This document shows, piece by piece, positions 48,697-59,647 of a stretch of 64,000 nt of DNA; position 1 is the first letter of the stretch, and each line of letters begins with the position of its first letter. Source of the stretch: Acanthopleura granulata (lineage: Eukaryota; Mollusca; Polyplacophora; Chitonida; Chitonidae); assembly GCA_016165875.1 (NCBI GenBank), contig JABBOT010000013.1, forward strand, positions 16,684,368-16,748,367, given 5' to 3'. The position numbers and the translations under genes were made by a program. The notes below the pieces were generated by a model that saw only the letters and a program-made list of their open reading frames with translations, ran no database searches and was not told the origin of the DNA.

Positions 48697-48962
48697 GGGC
48701 CTATGTGACCGAGGGGTTAACGGGCTAGCTAGTCCAACGTAATGACCTAGGTGCTTCTCACCAATGCGATGGCTTTGAGGTCAAGCCCACCTCACGCTGG
48801 CTTCATGTCCGACGGTACGTGGGAAGATCCGCCAAAATGCGGATGGTCGTGGGTTTCCTCCCGAAGGCTCTACCCGGCTTGTTCCTACTGTAATGCTGGT
48901 CGACGCGGTATAAGTCAAATATTCTTGAGTACCGCGTAAAACATCCAATCAAAAAATTAATT
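48697..48962 (+). mobile_element. Full-length tRNA-derived SINE
   Basis: This is the best complete copy. It has a tRNA-like head with A-box-like TGACCGAGGGGTTAACGGGC and B-box-like TTTGAGGTCAAGCCC, the core with GCGGATGGTCGTGGGTTTCC, and a 3' part with TGGTCGACGCGGTATAAGTC, ATATTCTTGAGTACCGCGTA and AAACATCCAATCAAAAAATT. The head is too degenerate to be a functional tRNA gene. Confidence 0.75.
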
Positions 48963-49060
48963 AGTATTTGCTATGAAGAAACACAGGCGGGAAATCCTAT
49001 CTATCCTGTTGAAAGCCTCGTGGAGTGCAGTTGTGTATAATGTGTTTTCACTTTTGCACT

Positions 49061-49224
49061 GGTTACAGCAATGACTTCTTGAGACTATTGACCAATGAAG
49101 TCGCGTGTTCAAATCCAGTTCTCGCAGTTTCGGTTGCGATTTTTGGGTCAGACCTCATGTTGAATACCTTGCAAAGATTGGTGGTTTACCCAGGGCATTT
49201 GTTTTTCATCCGCTTGTAAGCTTG
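49061..49224 (+). mobile_element. SINE 5' part, split by LTR1
   Basis: CACCAATG-type and B-box-like (GTGTTCAAATCCAG) sequence runs up to the LTR1 insertion point. The matching SINE 3' end resumes at 55855, after the 3' LTR, with CTTG duplicated at the junctions. Confidence 0.65.
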
Positions 49225-49661
49225 TGTGACGTTATACAAGTACTGATATTTACGCTAATGGCCCAGAATGCAACCCCCCCTCTTTTTTGTTTATTCGAGA
49301 GAAATAATTGCAGAAATGTACTTTGTTTCATCGATTTATGATAATGTTCTATACTGTATAATTACCTGGAAAGAGTGAATATAATTATAGTTACAATTGT
49401 GAACAATTGTGAACAATTCTGATCGTATGTTTGTAAAGGCATGCTCTATTATACAGGTCTAGTCCGCTTTCGGGTTATTTTCACTAAGCTTAATTTTGCT
49501 AACAGCCCCGTTCGGCGGCGTGCTTTTCCTTCTGTAATAACGCCGATTTCGAGGCTTCGGATTAAAGTAATGTAATCCTATTTACAGGTGTTGAGTACAT
49601 TCATTCCACCAACCCTTGATTCCACGCTGAATATCCATATCTCAGCCAGGGGTGGGTGACA
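49225..49661 (+). repeat. LTR1 5' LTR (437 bp)
   Basis: Matches 55431-55854 nearly throughout. It carries an 11-bp duplication, GTGAACAATT-type (near 49400), that the 3' LTR lacks. Starts TG and ends CA. Confidence 0.92.
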
Positions 49662-49664
49662 ATT

Positions 49665-49682
49665 TGGTGACCCCGACGTGAT
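49665..49682 (+). other. LTR1 primer binding site (tRNA-Trp)
   Basis: TGGTGACCCCGACGTGAT is complementary over 18 nt to the 3' end of eukaryotic tRNA-Trp including CCA. It starts 3 nt past the 5' LTR. A tRNA-Trp primer is characteristic of the CsRn1-like lineage of Ty3/gypsy elements. Confidence 0.8.
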
Positions 49683-50237
49683 AGATGAAGAGATGTTAGA
49701 GTACTCCTACCTGTCGATGTGCCTTCGTGATCGTCATTTCATCATGTGTTAGATCGACCACGATGAAGAGATGCTGACAGAGGCTCGACTGTGACACTCA
49801 ACTCCTACATGTGTCACATTGATTTCAGATGCCAAGGAGTTATGAATGATGTACGTTGTTGAGGGTTATGACTGTGTTCCTACTTCAAGCTGACCAAGAA
49901 AGACATTTTATGACGTAGGAGAGACTATCCCTCCTGAATGACCCGCAGTGAAGTTTGACGGACTGTGAGAGTGGAAGGTGCCATATTGGAACTGTGAACT
50001 GTGATTGTCTTGTGACTTCTGAATTCAAGTGTGTGCGACTTCATATGGAATTCTTAAGCATTATCCAGTTAATGAAGTATTCCAAGGAGACATTGGGAGA
50101 CTGTGTTTTTTTTATGATTGAAGAACATTGGGAGCACGGGTTTGGTAAGTTCATATTGATGAGGTTTGCTTACCTTGCTTACTGAATTTGATTGTATTAT
50201 TATACAGACAGTGTATGTGTATTATACAGCAGCAGAC

Positions 50238-51535
50238 ATGGAGTCTCTTAAGTGTGACACACTTGTAATATTGTACAAACTGACTGTTGAACAGTTACTT
50301 GGGATATGTGATAACTTAGATGTACAACCCACACCAAATAGTGGAAAACTGGTATCAGTGGATCTAATTAAAAAATATTTAGAGAATGAGGGCACAAAGC
50401 GAGGCGATGAAGGTGAATATGCGTATCGCAGATTGTTTGATCTATTGGAAAGAGAATTTTGCGCACTGGATCAAGCAACAAATTTTAGCCATCCAGGTAC
50501 GCCAACTAACAGCATTCCCTTTGAGCTCCACACATGGAGGAAGGAATTTAAGATCTCTGGACAGATTGGTGAGCCTTGGCAAAAAGACAAACTGTCATGT
50601 AACAGCCTCATCAGACAGATTGGTGCAGGTATGCAACGAGGATTCTCTGAGCGAGAAGTCATTGAAGGAGTAATAAGGTCTGGAGTCCTGGTTTGAATTT
50701 AAGGAGTTATGTAGAGAGTCGTGCACAACCCTGAATGGGGCAAGAGAAGCTGACCTTGCAGGAGCTGAAGGGCATATTGTTCTCTCATTATGAACAGAAA
50801 ACTATGAATGAAATGCATCAAGAGATGTGCCGTCTGACTGAGCGACCGAAGGAAGGAGGGATGGCATTTCTGATTAGGGCGCTCGACGTGAGGCAAAAGA
50901 TGATGCTTGCCTCAGAAACTGCTGAAAATGCTCTCCGGTATAGTCCGGAACTTATCCAGGGGAATTTTCTTCTGGCCCTTCAGACAGGGATTACCAATGA
51001 CTCTCTACGCCAAGAACTTCGAGACATTCTGGAAAAGCCTGAGGTTTCCGACCAAGAGCTCTTCGCCAGAATGAGTAAACCAGTGTCAAAGGACAAGGAA
51101 ACACAACAGCGACTTGGGATGAGGACAAAGAGTAATTATGTCGAAGCTGAGTGTGCTGAAGTTGCCGAGATCCAGGAGCCAAAACAGCCTAAGAAAGGGG
51201 GACTAGCGGCAGAAGTTATGGAAATGAGAGTTGACTTGTCTGAAGTACTCAAACTCAAAGAGGACATAAGTGCCCTTCGAGAACAAATAGCAGCGTGTCA
51301 ATTAAGTTGTAAAACCAGGTATGAGCCAACGGCAAAGACACCTGAATAAAATCGAGATTGAGATATGGGGTGTCAACAATGTAGGGAAAATGGAACGGGC
51401 AGAAGTTGCAATCATTGTTTCTACTGGGGCAGTCCAGAACATTTTCTTGCTGGATGTAGAAAGAGGAAACTGAGACGTCCACAGTCTGATCAGAGACAGC
51501 AGGAAAACCGGGGCCAGTTGTATGAGAGGGACTAG
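50238..51535 (+). pseudogene. gag: LTR1 gag remnant
   Basis: Two main reading blocks in different frames (50238-50696 and about 50735-51349) are separated by a frameshift. Stops at about 51347 precede a cysteine-rich block. That block holds C-x2-C plus a CCHC knuckle (51407-51457) in which the second Cys is replaced by Trp (CFYWGSPEH). The capsid-like part contains the helical segments typical of Ty3/gypsy Gag (E-rich, LTLQELKGILF). As it stands it cannot make a full-length Gag. Confidence 0.8.
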
Positions 51536-51609
51536 CAGCAACTGGTTATTTCAAGTCCCAGCAACACTCAACTTGTAAGATTTCAAGTGATGGATACCAG
51601 AAGAAACCA

Positions 51610-54600
51610 TTGTTACCAAATCAAGAAAGGAAGTTATCAAAATTGATTGAAGAACAATGTACGATCAAATGCCTTTTGGATGGAGTTGGTGTGACCGCCC
51701 TGTGGGACACGGGTTCTCAGGTTAGCCTGCTTCCGAAACGCTGGTTAGAAAGGAATAGTGCAAAAGTTGCCAGGCCGATGGGGGAGTTGACTGGAGAGAA
51801 GATTAATCTAAGAGCGGCAAATGGAACCGAACTGGAATTCATTGGATGGGTGGATCTACAGTTTTCCTTGCCAGGGCAGGACGAACTGGTAATGTTGGTG
51901 CCATTTCTGGTGGTGGATGATAAACAGATGAAGAGGCCACTTATCGGTTATAACATCATTCTCGAACATGTTAAGGCAGAAGAGGAGATTGGCATTCTAC
52001 CTACCAGAAGTTTACAGTCAGCGTTTCCTGACCTCCCTAGTAGGAAAGTGAATGCTCTAGAATCATTTCTCCATGATGCGGACAACCAGGATTTTGGTGT
52101 TATCAGGACTGGGCGGAGGAGATTAAAAATTCCAAAGAAATCCTGTGTGAAAGTACGTTGCTTGGTGCGGTATGACCGAGACGTGGAGGGGAAGTTAGCT
52201 GCTTTTGAACCTGACCTAGAAGCAGCATGGCCAGAGGGAATAAGTGTGTCAGAGGCATTACTGGAATTGCCGTCGGATTCAAGCCATCGAGTTGAAGTTG
52301 TGGTAGCAAACAGCAGTCAGCATGACGTCGAACTACCGGGAAGGACGGTCCTTGGTAATTTGCAACCTGTTAATGCTGTTTTCCCACTACAGAGACGACC
52401 ATCTGATCTAGGTGAAAGTGATCAACCAGAACGTACTGTGAAAGTTGCAAATGTATCTGCAGAGGTCAACTTATGGGACCCTCTCGTGAGTCTCGACGAG
52501 AAGGTATTGGCTTCAACACAGCAATCTGCCATCAGACACATGTTGAGGCGGAAATGTGCAGCATTCTCAAGAGATGACTTTTACATTGGTTGCGTGCCTA
52601 AGATGACAATGGACATTAAATTGACCGATAATACACCAGTACAGAAAAACTATATTTCCATTCCAAGACCCTTGTACAAGGAAGTGAAAGAGTACTTGTC
52701 GGACCTAATTCAAAAGGGGTGGATCGAGAAGTCAACATCTAACTACTCCTCCCCAATGGTTTGTGTAAGAAAAAAAGATGTCAGTCTCCGACTGTGCATT
52801 GATTACCGTGAGCTAAACCGCAAAACACTTCGCGAGACAACCGCTGCCTCGAATCCAAGATGTTCTGGACAGTTTTGGTGGGAATAGCTGGTTCAGCGTT
52901 CTTGATCAAGGGAAAGCATATCATCAGGGGTTTGTGGCGGAATCAAGTAAACCATTAACAGCTTTCATCTCACCTTGGGGGCTTTATCAGTGGCGAAGAA
53001 TTCCGTTCGGCTTAACAAATGCGCCCGCCGTCTTTGAACGATACATGGATGAGTGTTTGGCGGACATTAGGGATGAGATCTGTGTTCCTTACATGGATGA
53101 TGTCCTGGCCTATAGCAAGTCCTTTGAAGAACATCTTCAGGATGTAGAACGTGTTTTAGACAAACTCATTGGTGCTGGTGTGAAAATAAAGCCAAGTAAA
53201 TGTGACCTGTTCCGCCGGGAAGTGTGTTATCTCGGGAACATTGTGTCAAGTGAAGGATACAGAATTGACCCTAAGGACAAAGAGGCTGTCCTTGCTCTGA
53301 GAGACAAAAGCACCAGAAACAGTCGGCGGTGTGCGGAAATTACTTGGGCTCTTAGGCTACTTCAGACGATACATTGTCGACTTCTCCAGGAAGGCTAAAA
53401 TTCTATATGATCTTCTCAAGTTTCCAAAGGAGAACACTTCTCGGAAAAGGAAGGGACAAAGAAGTTGTGGCCCGAGGCCATCACAACACAGGGTAACTTG
53501 GACTAGTCAACATCAAAAGGCTTTGAAGAGTTTATTATTTTTTTATTAACAGTTTATACTTTAGCCACATCAGGAGTCATGGCTCACCCGGATTACTCTA
53601 AACCATATGTTCTGCACACAGACGCTTCAGCAGAAGGCTTGGGAGCAGTGCTGTACCAGAAAGATGATGAAGGCGTAATGAGAGTCATTGCATATGGATC
53701 TCGTAACCTGTCCCCCGCAGAGAAGAACTATCATCTGCTTTCTGGGGAAATGGAGTTTCTCGCCTTAAAATGGGCAATAACAGATAGATTCCGGGACTAC
53801 CTCGTTTATGCTGAAGAGTTTACAGTATACACAGACAACAACCCCCTCACATACATTCTGACGACAGCTCGTCTAGATGCTACTTGTCATCGTTGGGTAT
53901 CGGAATTAGCGGACTTTAATTTTAAAATAAAGTACAGGCCTGGTAGAGCTAATGGTGATGCAGACTCACTGTCTAGAATGCCTCTTCCCACTGAAAAGAT
54001 GATTCTGGACCGAAGAATGTTCACGGAATGCTGTTTCTGCTATTATGAGTGGTATACATCGCCAGACCGAGGGGGTAGCCTACGTCTCTTCCATCACAGA
54101 AGGTGACCTTGACTTTGAGATGTTCAGCCCATTCAGTGGTGGCCATGGAGAACGCATCCCAGTAAAACAGATCAGGAATTTCCAGGAAAATGACCCTGTC
54201 ATTGGACCTGTTTTTCAAGCTAAACTGAAATGTAAAACGATACCTACACGGTCAGTCCAAGGTAGAGCTAGGAATCTTGTCCGCGAATGGAAAAAATTCC
54301 TTATTGACAGTGACGGACTGCTGAAACGGCGGACTGTGCTACCAAATGGGGAAGTTCGAAATCAACTTGTGCTTCCCCAATGCTACCATGACAAAATCTT
54401 TAAAGAACTTCATGAAGACATCGGCCATTTGGGCGTTAAGAGAGTAGAATATCTAGTCAGACAGAGGTTTTATTGGCCAGGCATGAAGAGCGATATACAC
54501 CACTACATAACCAAAAGGTGTCGCTGCATCAAAAGTAAAGTTCCAAACCCTTTACCGAAAGCGGCCATGCAGTCCATTGTCAGCCATGCTCCGTTTGAGC

Positions 54601-55327
54601 TCATCTCAATTGATTTTGATTTCTCAAATCAGGCATCGGTTAGATCCAAGGCACGATATGACAAGAGACCAAGGGCATCCATAGTCAAACAGGGAGATCG
54701 CGTCCTCATACGGAACCTGTCCGAACGTGGAGGCCCGGGCAAACTCAGGCAACATTGGGAGGATATCATACATGTGGTGATAGAGCACAAGGGAACTGAT
54801 GGACAGGTGTATGTGGTTAAACCTGAAAGTGGTGGAGGCAGGATTCGAACCTTCCATAGGAATATGCTGTTACCATGCGACTCCTTGGAACCACTTCCCG
54901 CTGTTAAGGAAATTCGCAAACAGACCAAGCGCCGAACATCACCCACTCCCCCTAAAGGTCTGCCTGAGACGAAAATAGCGACGATGAATCGTACATGTCG
55001 ATCCCTCCGCGTCACCAGGAACAGAAACCTAATGAACTCAGGCCAAATGCAGAAGTGTTTGTCCCTCGAACAGGACAAGCTAGTGCGATAGCGGAGCCTG
55101 AACCCGAGCCGGAGCCGGAGACAGAGCCAGAGAAGAAACCATCGCGCGAAAGAAAACCACCTCTTCATTTCACTTATTCTGACCAGGGCAATCCGTCATA
55201 TGTTCCTGTAGCAGCTCACCAAGTGTGCAGACAGTTGCCTACTTATCCACATCATGCCAGTCCTATGCCACTTTGGCTGTCACATCCAGTGAGGCGACAC
55301 CCGCTGGGATATACGTGGACCATGTAA
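51610..55327 (+). pseudogene. pol: LTR1 pol remnant (PR-RT-RH-INT, broken)
   Basis: Aspartic protease motif DTGS is at 51706-51717. The reverse transcriptase begins in the same frame (LCIDYREL) but shifts frame near 52850; YMDD is at 53090-53101 in the next frame. Further shifts lie near 53330 and 54040, with a stop at about 53547. RNase H shows HTDASAEGLGAV and YTDNNPL. The integrase has an HHCC-like region (HEDIGHLG, C-R-C in place of C-x2-C). It then jumps from LISIDF directly to a post-core RYDKRP segment, so the D,D-35-E core is deleted. A Glu-Pro-repeat tail follows in another frame. Non-autonomous. Confidence 0.85.
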
Positions 55328-55430
55328 AGTAACAGAAACTGGACAGTATAACGGAGATCCTCCTTATTTCATGATGCTCCAGAGTTTGTTTCTTGTAATG
55401 CCGGGACGACATTTTTGTTCCCGTGGAGAA

Positions 55431-55854
55431 TGTGACGTTATACAAGTACTGATATTTACGCTAATGGCCCAGAATGCCCCCCCTCGTTTTTGTTTATTTG
55501 AGAGAAATAATTGCAGAAATGTACTTTGTTTCATCGATTTATGATAATGTTTTATACTGTATAGCTACCTGGAAATAGTGCATATAATTATAGTTACAAT
55601 TGTGAACAATTTTGATCGTATGTTTGTAAAGGCATGCTCTATTATACAGGTCTAGTCCGCTTTCGGGTTATTTTCACTAAGCTTAATTTTGCTAACAGCC
55701 CCGTTCGGCGGCGTGCTTTTCCTTCTGTAATAACGCCGATTTCGAGGCTTCGGATTAAAGTAATGTAATCCTATTTACAGGTGTTGAGTACATTCATTCC
55801 ACCAACCCTTGATTCCACGCTAAATATCCATATCTCAGCCAGGGGTGGGTGACA
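55431..55854 (+). repeat. LTR1 3' LTR (424 bp)
   Basis: Direct repeat of 49225-49661. A purine-rich GTGGAGAA precedes it as a weak polypurine tract. Confidence 0.92.
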
Positions 55855-55916
55855 CTTGCATGCCGTCATATAAGTGAACAATTCTTGACCATGACCACAA
55901 ACATCAATCAATCAAT
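55855..55916 (+). mobile_element. SINE 3' part, split by LTR1
   Basis: CATGCCGTCATATAAGTGAA, then CAATTCTTGACCATGACCAC and AAACATCAATCAATCAATC, is the SINE 3' end with an AATC tail. It continues the copy interrupted at 49224. Confidence 0.7.
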
Positions 55917-57379
55917 CAAAATAGGGATCTTCGTATAAATGCTGTGGAACTGCCACGAGGTATATTGCACTGACCTTTCCTTACCCTCTGATCAAAGCGA
56001 AATACGTCACACTGTGCTAAAAGTCACAATACAACTCTTCTACAATCAAGAACCTTACACCACTGTTTGATAGGCCTAGTTGAAAGCTGACTTCATTACA
56101 TAGCGGCAGATAAAGACAAGTTTCTAAAATCCATAATGACAGAAAGTGTTTCTTACCTATGTTTGTTGACTATGTAATGATTCGATTTCATGGGGCGAGA
56201 AATAAAAACAAATGTATCTTTGTATGAGAAGTTTCAGATGGACAGCTATCCACTTACTGACTACTTCACATACACGACACAAATGCCGGAAAATTTCCAA
56301 GACAAATTCCTCAGCAGAAAAATTTGAAGCAGAATGGATTGGAACTCCTGTCTCTAACGGTGAATGTGTAATAAATTCGGGAAAGGGCCTTTCCAACCGC
56401 GGTGTCACTCCATAGGCAGGTTCTATGATAGCTTTCCATGTACAAACCGTCATAAAAATGAAACAGCTCTTGATAAAATATGGGTAATAAACTATGACTT
56501 AATCAAGGTAACATATACCTAAAGAGCAAGCTTTATAATCATGCGGATCTTGCAGAATTTTCACCAGTATCGAAGTACACCTGGGTTGTATCAGTTAAAT
56601 GAGGTTCTCGCTCCCTCTACAAGGGGAAGGAACTCTTGCAACCCACGAGAAAGCCGTGGCGGCCACCTACGTCAAGAAAATATACCAGTGCTGTCCATAG
56701 CAAAAGAAGTCACCGTGAACAATCGTAGCTGGTATTGTTATTCAAGTTAAGTAGAGGGCGCTGCCGTTTTATGAGTCACTCAAGATTTTCTCCCCTTTGT
56801 AGATGGCTGCAGGCCCTACTCGGGAGAACGGTCCATGACCGTGGTGCTATTTTTACCCACTTTGGTTATATAACGCTGACAAGTGTGACGGTTGTACAGC
56901 GCTTCAGATCACGTAGACTCCTCTTTTAGAGTATATGTCTTTGTTTCAGTCTTGTTATTAGAGTGTGTAGGCTCGGTTTACACACTGGTATTAATAAAAT
57001 AATCAGTCATCGATCGACAGGAATTGATTCAACAGTTCAGTCATTTCGGACAGGTATATATTTTAATACAGAAAAAATTGTACAGAGCGACAATAACGAC
57101 TAGTCTAATTAAAAACAAATCTGAATTTATAACTATTGGTCTTTTAGACCAGACTGATGGGTGACGGAACTAAAAAAAAAAGTACAAAAGAGGCATGTCT
57201 ATAGCTAAAAGTTTCTTTTAAACTATTAACGGTAATTCATTTTTTTAAGAAGCAAAAGATGGCCAGACATAGTTGTATTCTTTTACAAAATTAGAATTCA
57301 GTACTGTTTTTTAAAACAGTAATTAGGTCTATGGTGTTTCTGCACGACTGACACTTCACACATGAAAGCAAAAGGTGAA
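55917..57379. other. Spacer right of LTR1
   Basis: No exon or clear repeat is recognised. Short open frames carry no family signature. Confidence 0.55.
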
Positions 57380-57429
57380 GTGGCACAAGGCAGTGACGAC
57401 TGGCCGAACAGAAGATAAACGTTACAGGT

Positions 57430-57690
57430 GCCCTATGGACTATATACCGCACGAATGCTGGGTGAGGCACAGAAGGAAAATGTGGCCTAAAACTGGTGTG
57501 CTTTGGACTATATACCTCACTTATGGGTGAAAACAAAAAATAAAACGTGGCCTTAAACTGGTGTGCTTTGTACTGTATACCTCACTAATGGGTGAAACCA
57601 AGAGGTTGGAAGTGGTCTTAAACTGACCTGCCTTGTAGTGTATACCTCACTAAATGGGTTAACCCGAGAAGTAAAATAAAAAGCGATGTA
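57430..57690 (-). repeat. 65-68-bp tandem repeat below the exon at 57792
   Basis: TATACCTCAC (first copy TATACCGCAC) recurs at 57443, 57511, 57576 and 57641, together with AAACTGGTGTGCTTTG and ATGGGTGAAA. The period is 65-68 bp and the units are diverged. It lies 100-360 bp past the stop of the exon at 57792, in its presumed 3' UTR. Confidence 0.75.
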
Positions 57691-57791
57691 AATATGTAAA
57701 TTGTCTTGTAGCCTGATGCATGTATGTTTTTTGCCAGAAAACATAACATAGAAGTTAAGTCAGTTAAAAGCATAATTTTTAGAGACGATTT

Positions 57792-58225
57792 TCATGACTG
57801 TCCCTTCCATTCACGAAAGGCATTCTGACTCTTGTAGAACACTGAAGAAGACACAATGGACGGATACTCATTGTATTTGAGATAACGGTCCAAATTTGAT
57901 CGTAAGCAGAGTTTGGACTGGGGCTTATATTCTGTTCCATGCGGAGTTTTTATGCTCCGGTAGAAATCCGCCAAACACTGATCAAGTTCCGCTGGGGGAA
58001 TTTCCACCATTGGCCTGCTGTCGTTATATGGACCCTCAGACAACCAACGTTCGAACGTTCGGACGCACGTGATGATGTTCCGAACCGTGGCGGTCGGCAG
58101 TTGGTCGACGTTCCTGATCCGGGATCGGATGAAGTTCCGGCGTTCCACTTCCTGACGTTTGGTATTGCATTTATCTGCGATCATGGCTTCTTTCCAACGG
58201 ACAGGATCTGGTAATGCTACGCAGT
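57792..58225 (-). CDS. Terminal exon of a third unit (gene C), Crypton-type core-binding domain
   Basis: The acceptor TTTTTCTTTGTAG (minus) is followed by a phase-1 start and 143 codons to a TGA at 57794-57792. It opens with DC-VALPDPVRWKE, which resembles the head of exon 2 in genes A and B (DC...PDPTWLKG). It therefore looks like an exon-2 head joined to the domain. The domain runs NIITCVRTFERWLSE, MVEIPPAELDQCLADFY, GTEYKPQS, LRSNLDRYL, EYPSIVSSSVF and NAFREW, with one residue fewer than its sisters in the GYP-x-SI region. It lies upstream of gene B on the minus strand, so its first exon must be above 58225, probably beyond the window. LTR2 sits in the intervening DNA. Confidence 0.82.
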
Positions 58226-58300
58226 CTACAAAGAAAAATGACAACTGTTACAGAGGGTTTAGTGATTTTGTTCATTTGTGTCCATGACTTTTGCACTGAC

Positions 58301-58390
58301 TTTATTTGATTCATTTGATTGGTGTTTTACCCCGAATTACAGTGCTTAAGAATAATTCACCTACTCGACGGCGGCCAGCCTTATGGTGGA
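58301..58390 (-). mobile_element. SINE 3' end, arm of an inverted pair
   Basis: The plus strand reads TTTGATTGGTGTTTTACCCC and GACGGCGGCCAGCCTTATGG, the reverse SINE tail. A forward tail lies 94 bp away at 58485-58560. Confidence 0.6.
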
Positions 58391-58484
58391 AATTTTACAT
58401 TGAGTTAGATTGTTAAATTCACCTTTATGTACACATGAACAATTGGTTAACATAGTTATTGTTTTTTTCCCGATCTCCGTCCAG

Positions 58485-58560
58485 TTTCCTCCTACCATAA
58501 CGCTGGCCGCCGTCGTATAGGTGAAATATTCTGCGGCGTAAAACACCAACGAAATAAATA
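58485..58560 (+). mobile_element. SINE 3' end, second arm of inverted pair
   Basis: TTCCTCCTACCATAACGCTG, GCCGCCGTCGTATAGGTGAA, ATATTCTGCGGCGTAAAACA and CCAACGAAATAAATA form the forward SINE tail, facing the copy at 58301-58390. Confidence 0.65.
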
Positions 58561-58605
58561 AGTACATGTGTATGGTCATAGTGCGCCATTTGTATAGATA
58601 TATAG

Positions 58606-58742
58606 TGTCGTAATGTGTCACTGCATTGTACATGGAACATGAGAGACTACTCTAGTTGTCTCGACAGTTTACGACACTGTACCTCTTGTTGGTAATAAAC
58701 ACTTCTTGGTTACCCCATTGACGAGTCCATGGGGTCATGACA
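58606..58742 (+). repeat. LTR2 5' LTR (137 bp)
   Basis: TGTCGTAATG to GGGTCATGACA. It contains AATAAA (GGTAATAAACAC) as a possible polyadenylation signal. Matches the 3' LTR at 130 of 137 positions. Confidence 0.93.
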
Positions 58743-58756
58743 TGGTGGCAGCGGTG
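58743..58756 (+). other. LTR2 primer binding site (tRNA-Leu)
   Basis: TGGTGGCAGCGGTG directly follows the 5' LTR and is complementary to the 3' end of eukaryotic tRNA-Leu (CACCGCTGCCA plus CCA). Complementarity ends after 14 nt. Confidence 0.75.
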
Positions 58757-58858
58757 AAAAGGCGGAATCCGCGTTAAACCTGACAGTAACGGTCGCTCCG
58801 AGTGAAAAATACTTTGATTCTGTGTCATTGTGGATGGTTTTACCATTATTTCTGTACG

Positions 58859-59647
58859 ATGGATTCACTGAAACCCCTGGAACCGCTCCATTTGTCGAGC
58901 GGGAACGTGAGCGAAAACTCGCGCCGTTTTAAACAACGTTGGGAGTTGTACAGACTGGCATCAGGTGCGGACGGAAAATCCGATGAGGTGCAGTGCGCTA
59001 TCTTTCTACATGTGGTCGGGGACTAAGGACTAGAAGTCTTTAACACCATGGACTTGTCTGATGACGGCAGGAAATCACTTGAAGCCGTGATCGATAGTTT
59101 TGAGAGACACTGCAATCCGCGCAAGAACATTTCCTTTGAGAGATATAAATTCGGCACGAGATCTCAACTGGATGGTGAGAGTATCGATCAGTTTGTCACT
59201 GATTTGAAGTCAATTGCTGCTCATTGTGAGTATGGAACTTTGGCCGAAAGTTTAATACGTGATCGTATTTTGTTGGGTATTAAAGACAATGCCTTGAAAG
59301 CCAGATTGCTGAGGATACCTGACTTGACATTGGCTAAAACTGTTGAACTGTGTAGGGCTCATGAAACATCTGAAGCCCAGTTACGGACATTAAGTGACGG
59401 CGTAGCCGCAAGTACTGTGAGTGAACTGCGCCAAAAGCCTAAACAGAGCTCTAAGTCTTCCCTACAACCACAGAAGAATTCTAAAGGTCAGCACAAACGC
59501 TCACAAGGAAAGAGGAAAAAGTGTGATTACTGCGGATATGATATGCATGACAGATCTCTTTGTCCCGAGAGAAATAGGTCAATAAGTGTAGTTCCGTCGG
59601 ACATTTTGCGTCCAGATGTCCTCAGAAGGATGTTCACGAAGTTTTAG
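58859..59647 (+). pseudogene. gag: LTR2 gag with one premature stop
   Basis: Starts at ATG 58859 (MDSLKPLEPLHL). An in-frame TAA lies at 59024-59026, after which the same frame continues to 59647. The capsid-like region is followed by a CCHC zinc knuckle CDYCGYDMHDRSLC (C-x2-C-x4-H-x4-C). A second, degraded knuckle (C-SSVG-H-FASR-C) is readable only in the -1 frame at 59587-59619, in line with pol. This suggests a frame change or a gag-pol frameshift there. Confidence 0.82.

Larger units (their letters stand above)
49225..55854 (+). mobile_element. LTR1: decayed Ty3/gypsy-type LTR retrotransposon
   Basis: About 6.6 kb, bounded by direct LTRs (49225-49661 and 55431-55854) that begin TGTGAC and end TGACA. 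CTTG, present just before 49225 and just after 55854, is a 4-bp target duplication. The order is LTR, tRNA-Trp primer site, gag, protease, reverse transcriptase, RNase H, integrase remnant, LTR, as in Ty3/gypsy elements. Several frameshifts and stops interrupt the coding, and the integrase catalytic core is missing. The LTRs differ at about 9 positions in 424 plus small indels (about 2%). No env-like frame is present. Confidence 0.92.

Noticed and set aside
48697..48790. tRNA gene on the plus strand (also 8991-9085)
   Set aside because: A and B boxes are degenerate, no cloverleaf can be drawn, and both are followed by SINE core sequence.
49225..55854. LTR1 as an endogenous retrovirus with env
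   Set aside because: No env-like frame, signal peptide or membrane segment lies between the integrase remnant and the 3' LTR; the tail is a Glu-Pro-rich pol end.
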